DNA of 64,000 nucleotides from assembly GCA_012103035.1 (NCBI GenBank), contig JAAVLL010000001.1, positions 1,648,501-1,712,500 of the forward strand, written 5' to 3'. Below the pieces are notes generated by a model. That model ran no database searches, had not been told where the DNA came from, and was given only the letters and a program-made list of their open reading frames with translations. Origin of the DNA: Brucella oryzae. GTDB taxonomy: Bacteria; Pseudomonadota; Alphaproteobacteria; Rhizobiales; Rhizobiaceae. This document shows, piece after piece, positions 10,197 to 21,027 of the stretch. The position numbers and the translations under genes were made by a program. The stretch's first letter is position 1. Each line of letters opens with the position of its first letter.

Positions 10197-11984
10197 TTAG
10201 CTCTTTTGAACCGGAGCCAGACGGATATGAAGGTCACGCAGCTGCGCGGGCGACACATCCGAAGGCGCGTTCATCAGAAGATCGAGCGCCTGCTGGTTCA
10301 TCGGGAACAGCGAGATTTCGCGCAGGTTCTTCGCACCGACCAGAAGCATGATGACGCGGTCGATACCGGCGGCCATACCGCCATGCGGAGGCGCACCGTA
10401 CTGGAACGCACGGTAGAGGCCGCCGAAACGCTCTTCCACATCCTGTTGGCTCAGGCCAACCTTTTCAAACGCCTTGACCATGACGTCCGGCAATTGGTTA
10501 CGAATCGAACCGGAAGCGATTTCAAAACCGTTGCAGACGAGATCGTACTGGTAGGCCTTGATTTCCAGCGGGTCCTGGTTTTCCAGCGCGTCCATACCGC
10601 CCTGCGGCATGGAGAACGGATTGTGCGCGAAGTCGAGCTTCTTGTTGTCCTCGTCCCATTCGTAGAACGGGAAGTCGATGATCCAGGCGAGTTCAAAACG
10701 GTCGCGATCAACGAGGTTCAGTTCTTCACCAGCACGCGTGCGGGCATCGCCTGCGAACTTGTAGAACTTGGACGGCAGGCCGGCCACGAAGAAGCAGGCA
10801 TCGCCGTCTTCCAGACCCATCTGCGTGCGGATCGCTTCAGTGCGCTCTTCGCCGATGTTCTTGGCAATCGGGCCAGCGCCTTCGAGCTTGTCGCCTTCCT
10901 TTCGCCAGAAGATATAGCCGAGGCCCGGCTGGCCTTCGCTCTGCGCCCAGGAATTCATACGGTCGCAGAATGCGCGCGAACCGCCGGTCTTGGCCGGGAT
11001 TGCCCAGACCTCGACCTTTGGATCGTTGGCGATCATGTTTGCGAAGACCTTGAAGCCGGAACCCGCAAAATGGTCGGTCACGGCCTGCATCTCGATCGGG
11101 TTACGCAGGTCCGGCTTGTCCGAACCATAGGTGCGGATCGCGTCGTCATAGGCGATGCGACGGAAGGTCTGCGTTACCGGCTTGCCTTCGGCAAACTCTT
11201 CAAAGATGCCGCGCATAACCGGTTCCATCGTTTCCCAGACTTCTTCCTGGGTCACGAAGCTCATTTCAAGGTCGAGCTGGTAGAACTCGCCCGGCAGGCG
11301 GTCGGCACGCGGGTCTTCGTCGCGGAAGCAAGGCGCGATCTGGAAGTAGCGGTCGAAACCGGCAACCATCAGAAGCTGCTTGTATTGCTGCGGCGCCTGC
11401 GGCAGCGCGTAAAACTTGCCTTCATGAATACGGCTCGGTACGAGGAAGTCGCGCGCGCCTTCGGGCGAGGAAGCCGTCAGGATTGGCGTGGTGAACTCGT
11501 TGAAGCCGATTTCGGTCATGCGGCGACGCATCGCGGCGATGATCTTCGTGCGGCTCATGATGTTCTTGTGCAGCGTTTCGCGGCGCAGATCGAGGAAGCG
11601 ATACTTCAGGCGGATATCTTCCGGATAATCCGGCTCGCCGAAGACAGGCAGCGGCAATTCCTTGGCAGCGGCCAGCACTTCGATTTCGGTTGCGAAGATT
11701 TCCACCTCGCCAGTCGGCAGATTCGTATTGACCGCATCGTCTGCGCGGGCCTTCACTTCACCATCGACACGGATAACCCATTCGCCGCGAACGGTTTCGG
11801 CAACCTTGAAGGCGAGCGAATCGGGATCGGCCACGATCTGGGTAATGCCGTAATGATCGCGAAGATCGATGAAGAGAATGCCGCCATGGTCACGGACGCG
11901 GTGAACCCATCCGGAAAGGCGAACGTTCGAACCAACGTCCGTCTTGCGAAGGGCTGCGCAGGTATGGCTGCGGTAACGGTGCAT
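10197..11984 (-). CDS. aspS: aspartyl-tRNA synthetase
   Basis: An intact class II aminoacyl-tRNA synthetase of 595 residues that charges tRNA-Asp. An N-terminal OB fold ([20 protein letters not shown]) is followed by class II motif 1 (near [15 protein letters not shown]), motif 2 ([10 protein letters not shown]) and motif 3 ([13 protein letters not shown]). The insertion domain expected of bacterial enzymes is present in the middle. It is likely non-discriminating if no AsnRS exists, which cannot be judged here. It is divergent from rnd in the conserved aspS-rnd-ppx-ppk neighbourhood. Confidence 0.96.
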   Translation of the reverse strand: MHRYRSHTCAALRKTDVGSNVRLSGWVHRVRDHGGILFIDLRDHYGITQIVADPDSLAFKVAETVRGEWVIRVDGEVKARADDAVNTNLPTGEVEIFATEIEVLAAAKELPLPVFGEPDYPEDIRLKYRFLDLRRETLHKNIMSRTKIIAAMRRRMTEIGFNEFTTPILTASSPEGARDFLVPSRIHEGKFYALPQAPQQYKQLLMVAGFDRYFQIAPCFRDEDPRADRLPGEFYQLDLEMSFVTQEEVWETMEPVMRGIFEEFAEGKPVTQTFRRIAYDDAIRTYGSDKPDLRNPIEMQAVTDHFAGSGFKVFANMIANDPKVEVWAIPAKTGGSRAFCDRMNSWAQSEGQPGLGYIFWRKEGDKLEGAGPIAKNIGEERTEAIRTQMGLEDGDACFFVAGLPSKFYKFAGDARTRAGEELNLVDRDRFELAWIIDFPFYEWDEDNKKLDFAHNPFSMPQGGMDALENQDPLEIKAYQYDLVCNGFEIASGSIRNQLPDVMVKAFEKVGLSQQDVEERFGGLYRAFQYGAPPHGGMAAGIDRVIMLLVGAKNLREISLFPMNQQALDLLMNAPSDVSPAQLRDLHIRLAPVQKS

Positions 11985-12212
11985 GATTTCTGCCTTTGGA
12001 ATAATAAGTCAGTACTAACTGACGGAAACGCTTTAAATTCTCGCGGAAAAGCGCATTTTGACCGGGTTTTGTCAAGTCTGCACTCCCTACGGGTTTTGGT
12101 GTTAAACCACCTTGACGTAACGTGTCGACAAAAACACTATGAGCACGCTCTGCGGAACGCTACTTACTGATTATTTAGCGACAAGCGGCAAAGCTTTGTC
12201 TTTTGTTTTGTC

Positions 12213-12258
12213 GCATTATCCGACGCAAAACCGCTTCGCACTTTTGCTGGAAATGCTC
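12213..12258. repeat. palindromic element, same family as 42955-42998
   Basis: GCAAAA (12225-12230) and TTTTGC (12242-12247) flank CCGCTTCGCAC, with outer GCATT / AATGC arms. The copy at 42955-42998 shares the design. Here it sits just upstream of rnd. Confidence 0.6.
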
Positions 12259-12270
12259 TAAAAGGTTGAC

Positions 12271-13424
12271 ATGCATCTGATTACGACCACTGAGGCCCTT
12301 GAAGAGGCCGTATCCGCCCTCGCCAAATCCGACTTCGTTACGGTTGATACGGAATTCATCCGTGAAACGACGTTCTGGCCGGAATTGTGCCTTATCCAAA
12401 TGGCTTCGCCGGACCATACGGCGCTTGTGGACGCGCTTGCGCCGGGTCTCGACCTTGCGCCCTTCTTCCGCCTGATGGCGGACGAGAAGATCGTCAAGGT
12501 TTTCCACGCCGCACGGCAGGATATCGAAATCGTCTTCCATCTCGGCAATCTTATCCCTCGCCAGTCTTCGACAGTCAGGTCGCGGCGATGGTCTGCGGTT
12601 TCGGTGATGCGATTTCCTACGACCAGCTTGTCCAGAAGGTCACCGGCAAGCACATCGACAAGTCGTCGCGATTCACCGACTGGCGTCGGCGGCCGCTTTC
12701 GGAAAAGCAGCTGACTATGCTCTCGCGGACGTTACCTATCTGCGCGATATCTACCTCTATCTGAAGGAAGAACTTCGCAAAGAAGGCCGCAGCGAGTGGG
12801 TAAACGAGGAAATGGCGGTGTTGACTTCCCGCGAAACCTACGACCTGCATCCGGATGATGCGTGGCGGCGCGTGAAAGCCCGCGTGCGAAAGCCGCTTGA
12901 ACTTGCCATCGTGCAGGCTGTGGCCGCCTGGCGTGAACGCGAAGCACGCGAGCGCAATGTGCCGCGCGGACGCATCATCAGGACGACACCATAGCTGAAA
13001 TCGCACTGCAGCAGCCGCGTGACTCGGAAGCGCTGGGCCGTTTGCGCTCGATTCCCAAAGGATGGGAGCGGTCGGCGCAGGCTGCAGGTCTTGTTACCGC
13101 GATCCAGTCCGCGCTTGAAATCCCCAAGGAAGATTTGCCGAAATTGCCGAAGCCGTCGCATTCGCCGGAAGGCAGCGCCGCTGCTGCAGATATTCTCAAG
13201 GTGTTGCTCAAGCTTGTAACGGAAGAATACGGCGTTGCAGCAAAGATCGTGGCCAGTTCGGACGACATCGACAAGATTGCCACAGAAGGCGGCAAGGCCA
13301 ATGTGCCTGCCCTGCACGGCTGGCGTCGCGAGGTGTTCGGTCAGAAGGCGCTCGATCTCATCGAGGGAAGATCGGCATCAAGTTCGAGAACCGGCGGATC
13401 ACGGCGGTTGAGTTAGGGCAGTAG
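12271..13424 (+). CDS. rnd: ribonuclease D (frameshifted)
   Basis: A 3'-5' exoribonuclease of the DEDD family acting on tRNA precursors. The first exonuclease motif is [16 protein letters not shown] and the second is [15 protein letters not shown]. After it come [10 protein letters not shown] and an HRDC-type C-terminal domain ([16 protein letters not shown]). Four single missing bases split the gene, near 12556, 12713, 12974 and 13366; restoring them gives 386 codons including the stop. The stop TAG 13422-13424 lies inside the octamer repeat array that follows. Confidence 0.88.
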
Positions 13425-13510
13425 GGCAATAGGGCAGTAGGCAGTAAGGCAGTAAGGCAGTATGTTTAACACAGACGTTCACATACCGCCTTACTGCCCT
13501 ACTCACTTAC
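13415..13510. repeat. AGGGCAGT octamer tandem array with inverted arm
   Basis: Six octamers run from 13415 to 13462: AGGGCAGT, AGGGCAAT, AGGGCAGT, then three AGGCAGTA. After a short unrelated spacer, the complement TTACTGCCCT (13491-13500) and TTACTGCC (13507 onward) follow. AGGGCAGT is the unit known from the hypervariable octamer (HOOF-Print) loci of Brucella. The inverted layout can fold into a stem between the convergent rnd and ppx genes. Confidence 0.8.
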
Positions 13511-13514
13511 TGCC

Positions 13515-15047
13515 TTATTCCCGTGTCCCCTCAATGGCCGCATCGCCAACCGCGAAATAGATGTTCTTTCCGGTCAGTTTGGAAAGCTGCTGCAAGCGGC
13601 CTTCGGGGCGATCCGAAATCAGATCTGCAAGATCGCCGGGAACAACCAGTGCAATGCCGGTTTCCTCCTCGCGCCAGACAAGACGCGGGATAACGCCCGG
13701 CATCGACGCCGACAGAAGATACACCACGCGCAGCAAGGCTCCGAGCAGCTTCGCTCTTTCACGCAGACGCGGCGTGGCAAGCTGCATGATTTCCGGTGCA
13801 ATCTCGTCCTCGATCAGCCCTTCGTGGCGATAATAGTTGGCAAGCGCCATGAAGGAGCGTCCGGCATGGTCGATACCGCCGAACGAGCCATGGGCAATGA
13901 TGTTCAGCGCCTGCGAGCCGCGATAGTCGGGGTGCGCGCGCCAGCTTATATCGGCCACAAGGCATGCAGCTTGCCTGTAGCGCGCCTCGTCCTCGGTTTC
14001 ATCAAAACCGAGAACAGGCAAGGATAAGGTCGTCCAGCTTGCCAGTTCGCGGGCATGGCGCGGTGAGCGTGAGCGCAGGATGGACAGTTCATCTGCCGAC
14101 GCCAGCAGCGGATCGAGCCGCTGTTCGTTCTTGGGCAGAAGGGAATAAAGATAACCTTCACGCACGCCGAGGGCGGAGAAAACGATCTTCGAAGGCTTCA
14201 TCAGGCGGATCGTTTCGAGCAGCACCGTAGCACCGTAAGACAAAGCTGGCGGCGGTTTTCGAAACCGCCTCGATGCCGCGCATCGTATCCAGATTGCCCT
14301 TGGCAACACGCTTGAGGAAGCTTTGCGCTTCCACCGGGTTTATCTCATAGCCGTGCATGACATGCAGCGGATAGTTCTTCGCCGTCATATGCAGCTTGGC
14401 AAGGTTACGCCAGGTACCGCCGACCGCATAGAAAACCTGGCCCTGATGGCTTGCAGCAGCTTTGCCTTTGCCAGTTCCGTACGTGCAATCTTGACCGCTT
14501 CCGGCAATCGCCCGTCAGACATATCCTGCAGACGCAGGCCACCCAGCGGCAGGGTGATCCCCTCGCCCACCTCATGGTCGTCCACGGCTATCAGTTCCAG
14601 ACTGCCGCCGCCAAGGTCGCCCGTTATGCCCTTCGGCTTGTAGAAACCGGAGATGATGCCAAATGCTGAATAATAGGCTTCTTCCTTGCCGGACAGGACT
14701 TCGATATGGCGGCCGAGAATGGCCTCCGCCTGTGCGATGAAGTCTGGCCCGTTTTTCGCCTCTCGTGCCGCCGCGGTTGCCAGCGCGTGGATGGAAACCG
14801 CTCCGGCCTGTTCGGCCAGAGCGCGAAACCGTTTCAGCGCACGAAGCGCCGCCTCGACGGATTTCTCGTTGAGCTTGCCGGTCTTCGCGAGGCCTTTTCC
14901 GAGGCCGCAGAGAATCTTTTCATTGAAAAGCACCGTCGGCGAACGGACGATGCCTTCATAGATGACGACACGGATCGAGTTCGAGCCAATGTCGATGACC
15001 GCGACGGGCTTGAGCCCTTTAAGGCGGCCTTGTGCTGCTGGACTCAT
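13515..15047 (-). CDS. ppx: exopolyphosphatase (frameshifted)
   Basis: Ppx/GppA phosphatase that hydrolyses terminal phosphates of polyphosphate. N-terminal sugar-kinase-fold phosphate loop: [18 protein letters not shown]; second loop: [13 protein letters not shown]. The C-terminal half continues with [14 protein letters not shown] and [15 protein letters not shown]. One missing base lies near 14450, and two more near 14245, where CCC is read as CC and GG as G in SKTRRQALS. The repaired length is about 511 residues. Its ATG overlaps the ppk stop by four bases, so the two are translationally coupled. Confidence 0.88.
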
Positions 15048-17269
15048 GCAGTCGTTTTTTTCCGCCTGCGCGCGCTTGCGATGCGCGATAAGGCGGGGGC
15101 CGAAGACTTCAGCGACTTTCCGCGACCCGACAGGCTAGGATTGGTCATGAAATATTCCTGCGCGTTGAAAGCTTCCTCTCCTTCTTCTTTTTCTATCCGG
15201 CGAGAGGTGCCGTCCGCAAGTAGCTGATAGCTCTGCTGGTTATCAATTATGTTGGCAAACATGATTTGCGACAGGATTTGCTGGTGCACTGTGGCATTTG
15301 TGATCGGAACGAGGGTCTCCACACGGCGATCGAGATTGCGCGGCATCATGTCGGCGGAACCGATATAGACGATCGCCTTGTCGGAAGGCAGGTCATTACC
15401 GTTTCCGAAGCAGAAAATACGGCTATGCTCCAGAAAACGCCCGACAATCGACTTGGCGCGAATATTGTCCGATAGCCCCGGAACGCCCGGACGCAGGCAG
15501 CAGATGCCACGCACGACGAGATCGATCTGCACGCCCGCCTGGCTTGCCATATAGAGCGCGTCAATAATCTGTGGATCGACCAGCGCATTCATCTTCATCC
15601 AGATCGCTGCCGGTTTTCCGGCCTTCGCATGGGCGATCTCATCCTCGATGTGCTTGAGGATGCGCGCGCGCAGCGTAAAGGGTGAAATCGCGATCTTCAT
15701 CTCCTCGGCGGGCTGCGCATAGCCGGTGATGAAATTGAAGATATGCGCTACGTCGCGGGCAATATCCGCATCCGACGTGAAGAAGGACAGATCGGTATAG
15801 ATGCGCGCGGTAATCGGGTGATAATTGCCGGTGCCAAGATGCACATAGGAACGCAGCTTCTGGTCTTCACGGCGCACCACCAGCGACATTTTTGCGTGCG
15901 TTTTCAACTCGATAAAGCCAAACACCACCTGAACGCCCGCGCGTTCCAGATCGCGAGCCCAGCGAATGTTCGCTTCCTCGTCGAAACGCGCCTTGAGTTC
16001 GACCAGAGCCGTCACGGATTTTCCGGCTTCGGCGGCATCGACCAGCGCGCGCACGATCGGGCTGTCATTGGAGGTGCGGTAGAGGGTCTGCTTGATTGCC
16101 AGCACGTCCGGATCGGCTGCTGCCTGCCGCAGGAACTGCACCACCACATCGAAGGATTCGTACGGATGATGGACCACGATGTCCTTTTCGCGAATCGCTG
16201 CAAAGCAATCGCCGCCATGCTCGCGAATACGTTCCGGGAAACGCGGATTGTAGGATACGAATTTCAGGTCATCGCGCGGGATTGAAACGATCTCCGAAAT
16301 CATGTTGAGCGCCAGAAGGCCCTCATGCACGCTGATACGGTTTTCCGAAACGCCAAGTTCCGTCGCCACGAAGACGCGCAGCGCTTCCGGCATTTCTCCG
16401 TCAAACTCGATGCGGATCACCTGACCGCGGCGGCGTCGTTTCAGCGCCGTCTCAAACAGGCGAACGAGGTCTTCCGCCTCTTCTTCCACTTCGATATCGC
16501 TGTCGCGGATGATGCGGAACGTTCCGGCGCCGCGCACTTCATAACCGGGGAACAGCCGTCCGATGAACAGGCTCACTGCGTCCTCGATGGTGATGAAGCG
16601 GTAAACGTTCTGCTGGTCCGTCGGCAGTTGGATAAAGCGCTTCAACGCACCGGAATGCGCAGCAGCGCCGTCATCGGATGATTATCGGCACGCCGCGCAA
16701 GCTGCAAGGCAATGGAGAATCCGAGGTTCGGAATGAACGGGAACGGATGCGCCGGATCGATGGAGAGTGGCGTCAGAACCGGGAAAATCGTTTCGAGAAA
16801 ATGGTTTTCAAGCCATTCCTTTCCGGTTTTGAAAGCGCGGACGGACGAACAATCTCGATGCTTTCCTGTTCCAGTTCCTCGCGCAGTGCACGCAGGCGCT
16901 GCTGCTGTTCTTCCTGCAGGCGCCCTACTTCATCGAGAACGAAATCCAGCTGTTCCTGCGGTGTGCGTCCATCGGCACTGCGCAGTGCCACACCGGCGCG
17001 CACCTGGGCGGCGAGACCGGCAATGCGGACCATAAAGAATTCATCGAGATTGGCGGCGGAGATGGACAGGAAACGCAGGCGTTCGAGCAAGGGCTGGCGC
17101 ATATTCGCGGCCTCCTCGAGAACGCGCCGGTTGAATTGCAGCCAGGAAAATTCGCGATTGACGAAGCGGCCGGCGCTTTGCATCGCTCGCCGTTCAAAGC
17201 TTTGTGAACGTCAGGGGCTATGTCCATGTCGGGAACGACGGTTGGGTTAGGGGCTAGTCCGGCTGTCAT
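15044..17269 (-). CDS. ppk: polyphosphate kinase (frameshifted)
   Basis: PPK1 makes polyphosphate reversibly from ATP. In order: N domain ([19 protein letters not shown]), head domain (PHPFESF-like [18 protein letters not shown]), and the catalytic HKD-like regions [16 protein letters not shown] and [12 protein letters not shown]. The autophosphorylated histidine is in KTHAK. Three one-base losses break it near 17190, 16822 and 16637; the repaired length is 742 residues, close to family size. ATG 17269 begins MTAGLAPNP. It forms an operon with ppx, giving both synthesis and breakdown of polyphosphate from one transcript. Confidence 0.9.
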
Positions 17270-17614
17270 CTCGTGTGTTCCGCCTTGGAGTGCGCTGGGG
17301 TTTCGCTCGCCATAACGCTGTTTTCGCTCATTTTTCCTGTCCCGACTTCCGCCGGAACATTCCGGCTCCATCTATTTCTTTTCCGCGCATCTGATTCCGA
17401 AAACCGCTTCGCACTTTTCGGGATACGCTATAAGCCTATGGCTGCCATATGACAGTTTGATAGCAATTAGCTTGAAATGTCCTCAGAATTGATGAAAACG
17501 CTTCCGGAAACAAGACTTTCGCGGTACAGGCATGCCAATGTCTATGCATGATCTTGCCCGGCATACGGTTCAGGATCATGCTCATACCGCCATCGACCAG
17601 AACCGGAGCATGTT
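17270..17614. other. intergenic region upstream of ppk
   Basis: No gene is seen. It carries the ppk promoter region and a repeat remnant (AAACCGCTTCGCACTTTTCG, about 17400-17430) related to those at 4847 and 12213. Confidence 0.45.
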
Positions 17615-17869
17615 ATGTCCGATCACATCATTCCTCACTTTCAGAACGACGCCGGCCATGCTGCCATCGAAATCGGCGTGAAGGAATTCATGTGCGTTGG
17701 TGCAAACCCGCCCTTCGATCATCCGCATGTGTTTCTCGACATGGGCGATGAAAATGAAGTCGTTTGCCCGTATTGCTCGACCCTCTATCGCTACAACGCC
17801 AAGCTTCATGCCGACGAAACCGTTCCGGCTGGCTGCGTTTACGAAGCACCTGCTGATAAGGCCGCTTAA
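17615..17869 (+). CDS. CHCC-type zinc-finger domain protein
   Basis: An intact small protein of 84 residues ending in a zinc-finger-CHCC module: CVGANPPFDHPHVFLDMG followed by VVCPYCSTLYRY. This module is that of mitochondrial complex I accessory subunit NDUFS6. Alphaproteobacterial homologues are proposed to serve complex I as well, which is plausible because an NDUFS4-like gene is at 37632. The role here is inference. Confidence 0.8.
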   Translation: MSDHIIPHFQNDAGHAAIEIGVKEFMCVGANPPFDHPHVFLDMGDENEVVCPYCSTLYRYNAKLHADETVPAGCVYEAPADKAA

Positions 17870-17895
17870 TCCGGGCAGTCTCACGACGGGGCTGA

Positions 17896-19449
17896 ATGCC
17901 GGATGATCTCATCGACATGAGCAAAGGGCGCATATTGATTGCCGGGGCCGGAGTTGCCGGCCTGTCGGCAGCACTGGAGCTGGCAGCACGCGGCTGGAAT
18001 GTCCGGCTTGTCGAAAAGGCCGAGACCCTTTCGGAAGTCGGCGCAGGGTTGCAACTTGCTCCCAATGCAATGCGCCATCTGGAACGGCTCGGCGTTGCCG
18101 ACCGTCTTTCTTCCGTAACACCGGAAGCGCTCTACCTCATGGATGGGCGTAAAGCGCGTCCGCTGATGGAAATGAAGCTCGGTGACAAGGCTCGTCAGCG
18201 CTGGCACCATGCTTACGTCGTTTGCCATCGCGCCGACCTGCAATCCGCCCTGCTTGATGCCTGCCGTGAAGAGCCCGGCATCGACATCAGCCTCGGCGCT
18301 GAAATCACAAATCATCGCGTCGAAAACGGGACCGTTGCGGCCACTATCCGCCACGGCAATTTTGAAGAATCTGTCGAAGGAGCCTATCTGATCGCCTGCG
18401 ATGGCGTCTGGTCGGCGGAACGGTCAAAGGCAGGCATCAGCAACGCCCGGTTCAGCGGCCATATTGCCTGGCGGACAACCCTTGGCGCCGATGCCCTGCC
18501 CTCCTCTTTCCTGAACGCGATGCCGGAGCGCAAAGCTGTCTCCGCCTGGCTCGGCAACAAGGCGCATTTCATCGCCTATCCGGTCAAGGGCGGCAATTTC
18601 TTCAATTTCGTCGCCATCACGACGGGCGAGAATCCCGGCGAAGTATGGTCCAGAACCGGCGATCCGGCACATTTGCGCTCCATCTATGCGGATTGGGGCG
18701 CTCCGGTTCGTGATCTTCTGGCAGCGACCGATGCATGGACCTATTGGCCGCTTTTCGAAATGGCAGACGCCCAATTCGCAGGGCCGGATCGGATGATCTT
18801 TCTGGGCGACGCATCGCACGCGGTCACACCTTTTGCGGCGCAGGGCGCTGCCATGGCAATCGAGGACGCGGCGGCCCTTGCCGAAGCGTTGGACAACAAC
18901 GACCCCGAAGCAGGGTTGAGGCGCTTCGATACCGTCCGCAAGGCGCGGCTCGCGGCGGTCGCCAAGCGCGGTCAGTTGAACAGGTTCGCCTATCATGCCA
19001 CCGGCATTTTCGCGCTTGGCCGCAACACGCTCTTCGCCATACGCAGCCCGGAAAGTTTCCTGAAGGATCTGGACTGGCTTTACGGCTATGACGCCATTGC
19101 GGCCATGCAGGATTGCTGCGTCACGCGCTGCTTCGAGCGTCGCCACGTCGAGCTTGACCATCTTCATAACGGCATCGGCTACGCGCTGGCGCTGTTCGGC
19201 GGAGCCGTTCTGCAGGATATCCAGCACCATTTGCGGGACCACCTGCCACGAAAAGCCATATTTGTCCGTCAGCCAGCCGCATTCCATCGGCGCACCGCCC
19301 TCCATCAGCTTTTCCCAGAACATATCCAGTTCCGCCTGATCCCTGCATTGGACGAAGAGCGAGACCGCCGGGGAAAACTTGAAGGTCGGTCCGCCATTCA
19401 GACCGGATATCGCCTGCCCATCGAGCGTGAAGTTCACGACGACCGGTGA
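17896..19449 (+). CDS. FAD-dependent monooxygenase, salicylate-hydroxylase type
   Basis: A flavoprotein hydroxylase. The FAD-binding GxGxxG motif is ILIAGAGVAGLSAALELA near residue 20. The DG motif is AYLIACDGVWSAERS and the GD motif is IFLGDASHAVTPFAAQGAAM. It probably hydroxylates an aromatic or related ring using NAD(P)H; the substrate is unknown. Family-like sequence ends near 19105 (LYGYDAIAA, about 400 residues). The remaining open frame to 19449 is antisense to the next gene and is probably a read-through caused by a lost base near the true stop. An in-frame ATG at 17917 is an alternative start. Confidence 0.75.
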   Translation: MPDDLIDMSKGRILIAGAGVAGLSAALELAARGWNVRLVEKAETLSEVGAGLQLAPNAMRHLERLGVADRLSSVTPEALYLMDGRKARPLMEMKLGDKARQRWHHAYVVCHRADLQSALLDACREEPGIDISLGAEITNHRVENGTVAATIRHGNFEESVEGAYLIACDGVWSAERSKAGISNARFSGHIAWRTTLGADALPSSFLNAMPERKAVSAWLGNKAHFIAYPVKGGNFFNFVAITTGENPGEVWSRTGDPAHLRSIYADWGAPVRDLLAATDAWTYWPLFEMADAQFAGPDRMIFLGDASHAVTPFAAQGAAMAIEDAAALAEALDNNDPEAGLRRFDTVRKARLAAVAKRGQLNRFAYHATGIFALGRNTLFAIRSPESFLKDLDWLYGYDAIAAMQDCCVTRCFERRHVELDHLHNGIGYALALFGGAVLQDIQHHLRDHLPRKAIFVRQPAAFHRRTALHQLFPEHIQFRLIPALDEERDRRGKLEGRSAIQTGYRLPIEREVHDDR

Positions 19450-19595
19450 TCCTCGTTCTGCCCGTGGCCGTGCTTGAAACGGATAGCGCCGTCAATTGAA
19501 GCCGGTCTTCCGCAGGCGCGGAAGATCGAGACATAGTGGTTCGCGGCTTCTTCAGCCTGTCCGTCGAACCAGAGACAGATTGTCAGTCCTGACAT
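19121..19595 (-). CDS. VOC family protein, PhnB-like (frameshifted)
   Basis: A PhnB / 3-demethylubiquinone-methyltransferase-like member of the vicinal oxygen chelate superfamily. The start is MSGLTICLWFDGQAEEAANH. The central part VVVNFTLDGQAISGLNGGP is followed by MECGWLTDKYGFSWQVVP and ends MVKLDVATLEAA. One base is missing near 19450, and another near 19125 restores a TGA at 19121-19123; the repaired length is 158 residues. Family members bind metal and often act as glyoxalase- or resistance-like proteins; the substrate is unknown. Paired with the second VOC gene just upstream. Confidence 0.72.
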
Positions 19596-19622
19596 TTTCT
19601 TCTCCTTTGTCTTACCTCGCCA

Positions 19623-20037
19623 CTAGCCCATGACCTTTTTGGCTTCTTCCATATCCATCCACATAATCTCCCAAATATGGCCGTCGAGATCTTCAAAGCT
19701 GCGTCCATACATGAAGCCGTAATCCTGTTTCGACCTGGATCGGCCTTGCCGCCAGCGTTTACCGCCTTCTCCACAGTGGTATCGACTTCAGCCTTGCTTT
19801 CCGCAGACAGACAGATCAGCACTTCGCTGACCGTGTTGGCATCGGCAATCTTCTTTGGCGTGAACTGGCTGAACTTGTCGTGGTCAAGGATCATCACGTG
19901 GATCGTATCCGAAATGACCATGCCGGAAGCCGTTTCATCCGAGAACATGGGGTTTTGGTCGCGCCGATGGCTTCATAGAAGCTGGTCGACTTCTCAACAT
20001 TCTTCACTGGCAGGTTCACGAAAATCATTTTCGGCAT
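19623..20037 (-). CDS. VOC family protein, glyoxalase-like (frameshifted)
   Basis: A second vicinal-oxygen-chelate protein of about 138 residues. It begins MPKMIFVNLPVKNVEKSTSF and continues MFSDETASGMVISDTIHVMI. The C-terminal metal-site block is DYGFMYGRSFEDLDGHIWEI. Two one-base losses, near 19945 and 19730, separate the pieces; restoring them gives 139 codons including the stop. It is divergent from the HxlR regulator, which probably controls it. Confidence 0.72.
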
Positions 20038-20251
20038 AGGATTTCTCCGTTGGCGGGCCAAGTGACCCGATCTTACTTTACGATTATCCATCGCCTGCCC
20101 GGCTCCCCGGCGATAAGGTCGAGCCATGTGTCTCAGGCCCGTCATGTGTTCGATGATCGAGCCTTCCGACGCGAAACAATTCACGCAATTGGCATCGGAA
20201 GAACTCAAAGTTCGCTTGTACATAATGGCATATAAGTTATAATTAGCAACT

Positions 20252-20948
20252 ATGACGTTAGAAAAAATAACCAAACCGGGAAAATCGGCTGCCAAACGCA
20301 GTTATGACGACGCCTGCGCTGCGGCTCATGCCCTTGATTTGATTGGGGAACGCTGGTCTCTTCTGGTCATGCGCGAATTGATGTTCGGCCCCAAACGCTT
20401 CAGCGATCTGCGGGCTGATCTGCCGGGTGTGAGTGCAAATGTTCTCACACAGAGGCTCGAAGGACTGGAAGAAGCTGGCATTCTTCGCAAGACAAAACTT
20501 CCTCCGGCATCGGTGCAGGTCTATGAACTGACCGAATGGGGCTATGAGAGCGAACCCATCCTTCAGGCGCTCGGCCGCTGGGCGGCACGTTCGCCAAAAC
20601 ACGATCCCAACCTGCCGATTTCAACCACTTCCTTCCTGCTTTCACTGCGAACCATGATGGATCATGACAGGGCTCTCGGTATGCAGGCCGTGATCGGTCT
20701 CCGTCTGACGGAGAAGATTTCACCGCGCGGTGGACGATGACGGGATCCAGATAGAACGCGGCACAGCGCAGCAATACGATCTCCATTTTGAAAGTTCGCC
20801 GCGCATGCTGGCCGCAGCCATCTATGGTGGGCAACCCCTTTCAGTGCTGGAAAACGCCAATGTTCTCAAGGTCATAGGCGACCGTGCCCTGGCGGAAAAA
20901 TTCGTGACATTGTTCCCGCTTCCCGACAAGGCTCCGCTGCCCGAGTAA
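20252..20948 (+). CDS. HxlR family transcriptional regulator (frameshifted)
   Basis: A MarR/HxlR-type winged-helix repressor. Characteristic segments are ALDLIGERWSLLVMRELMFG and FSDLRADLPGVSANVLTQRL followed by EEAGILRK. The N-terminal DNA-binding part is intact. Two bases are missing near 20715, after which VDDDGIQIERGTAQQYDLHF continues to the stop at 20948, for about 232 residues. The C-terminal half is longer than in minimal HxlR proteins and may sense a ligand. A GCAACT half-site touches the ATG, resembling the palindrome after the gene. Confidence 0.8.
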
Positions 20949-20953
20949 ATTAT

Positions 20954-21009
20954 GCAACTTTTAGTTGCGTATTTTTGCAGTTCTATATTGGCAACCATTA
21001 AGTTGCCAA
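20954..21009. promoter_or_regulatory. two operator-like palindromes
   Basis: GCAACT-TTT-AGTTGC (20954-20968) and TTGGCAAC-CATTAA-GTTGCCAA (20988-21009) are perfect inverted repeats sharing the core GCAAC/GTTGC. They fill the short gap upstream of the SRPBCC-ArsR operon and are candidate operators for ArsR or HxlR. Confidence 0.6.
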
Positions 21010-21027
21010 TTACGGAGGATGCATATC

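Noticed and set aside
10206-12170. 654-residue open frame on the plus strand
   Set aside because: It is antisense to aspS, which is intact and strongly conserved. The frame is an effect of codon bias, and its product resembles no family.
13415-13510. CRISPR array
   Set aside because: The units are 8 bp tandem copies without spacers, which is a VNTR and not a CRISPR.
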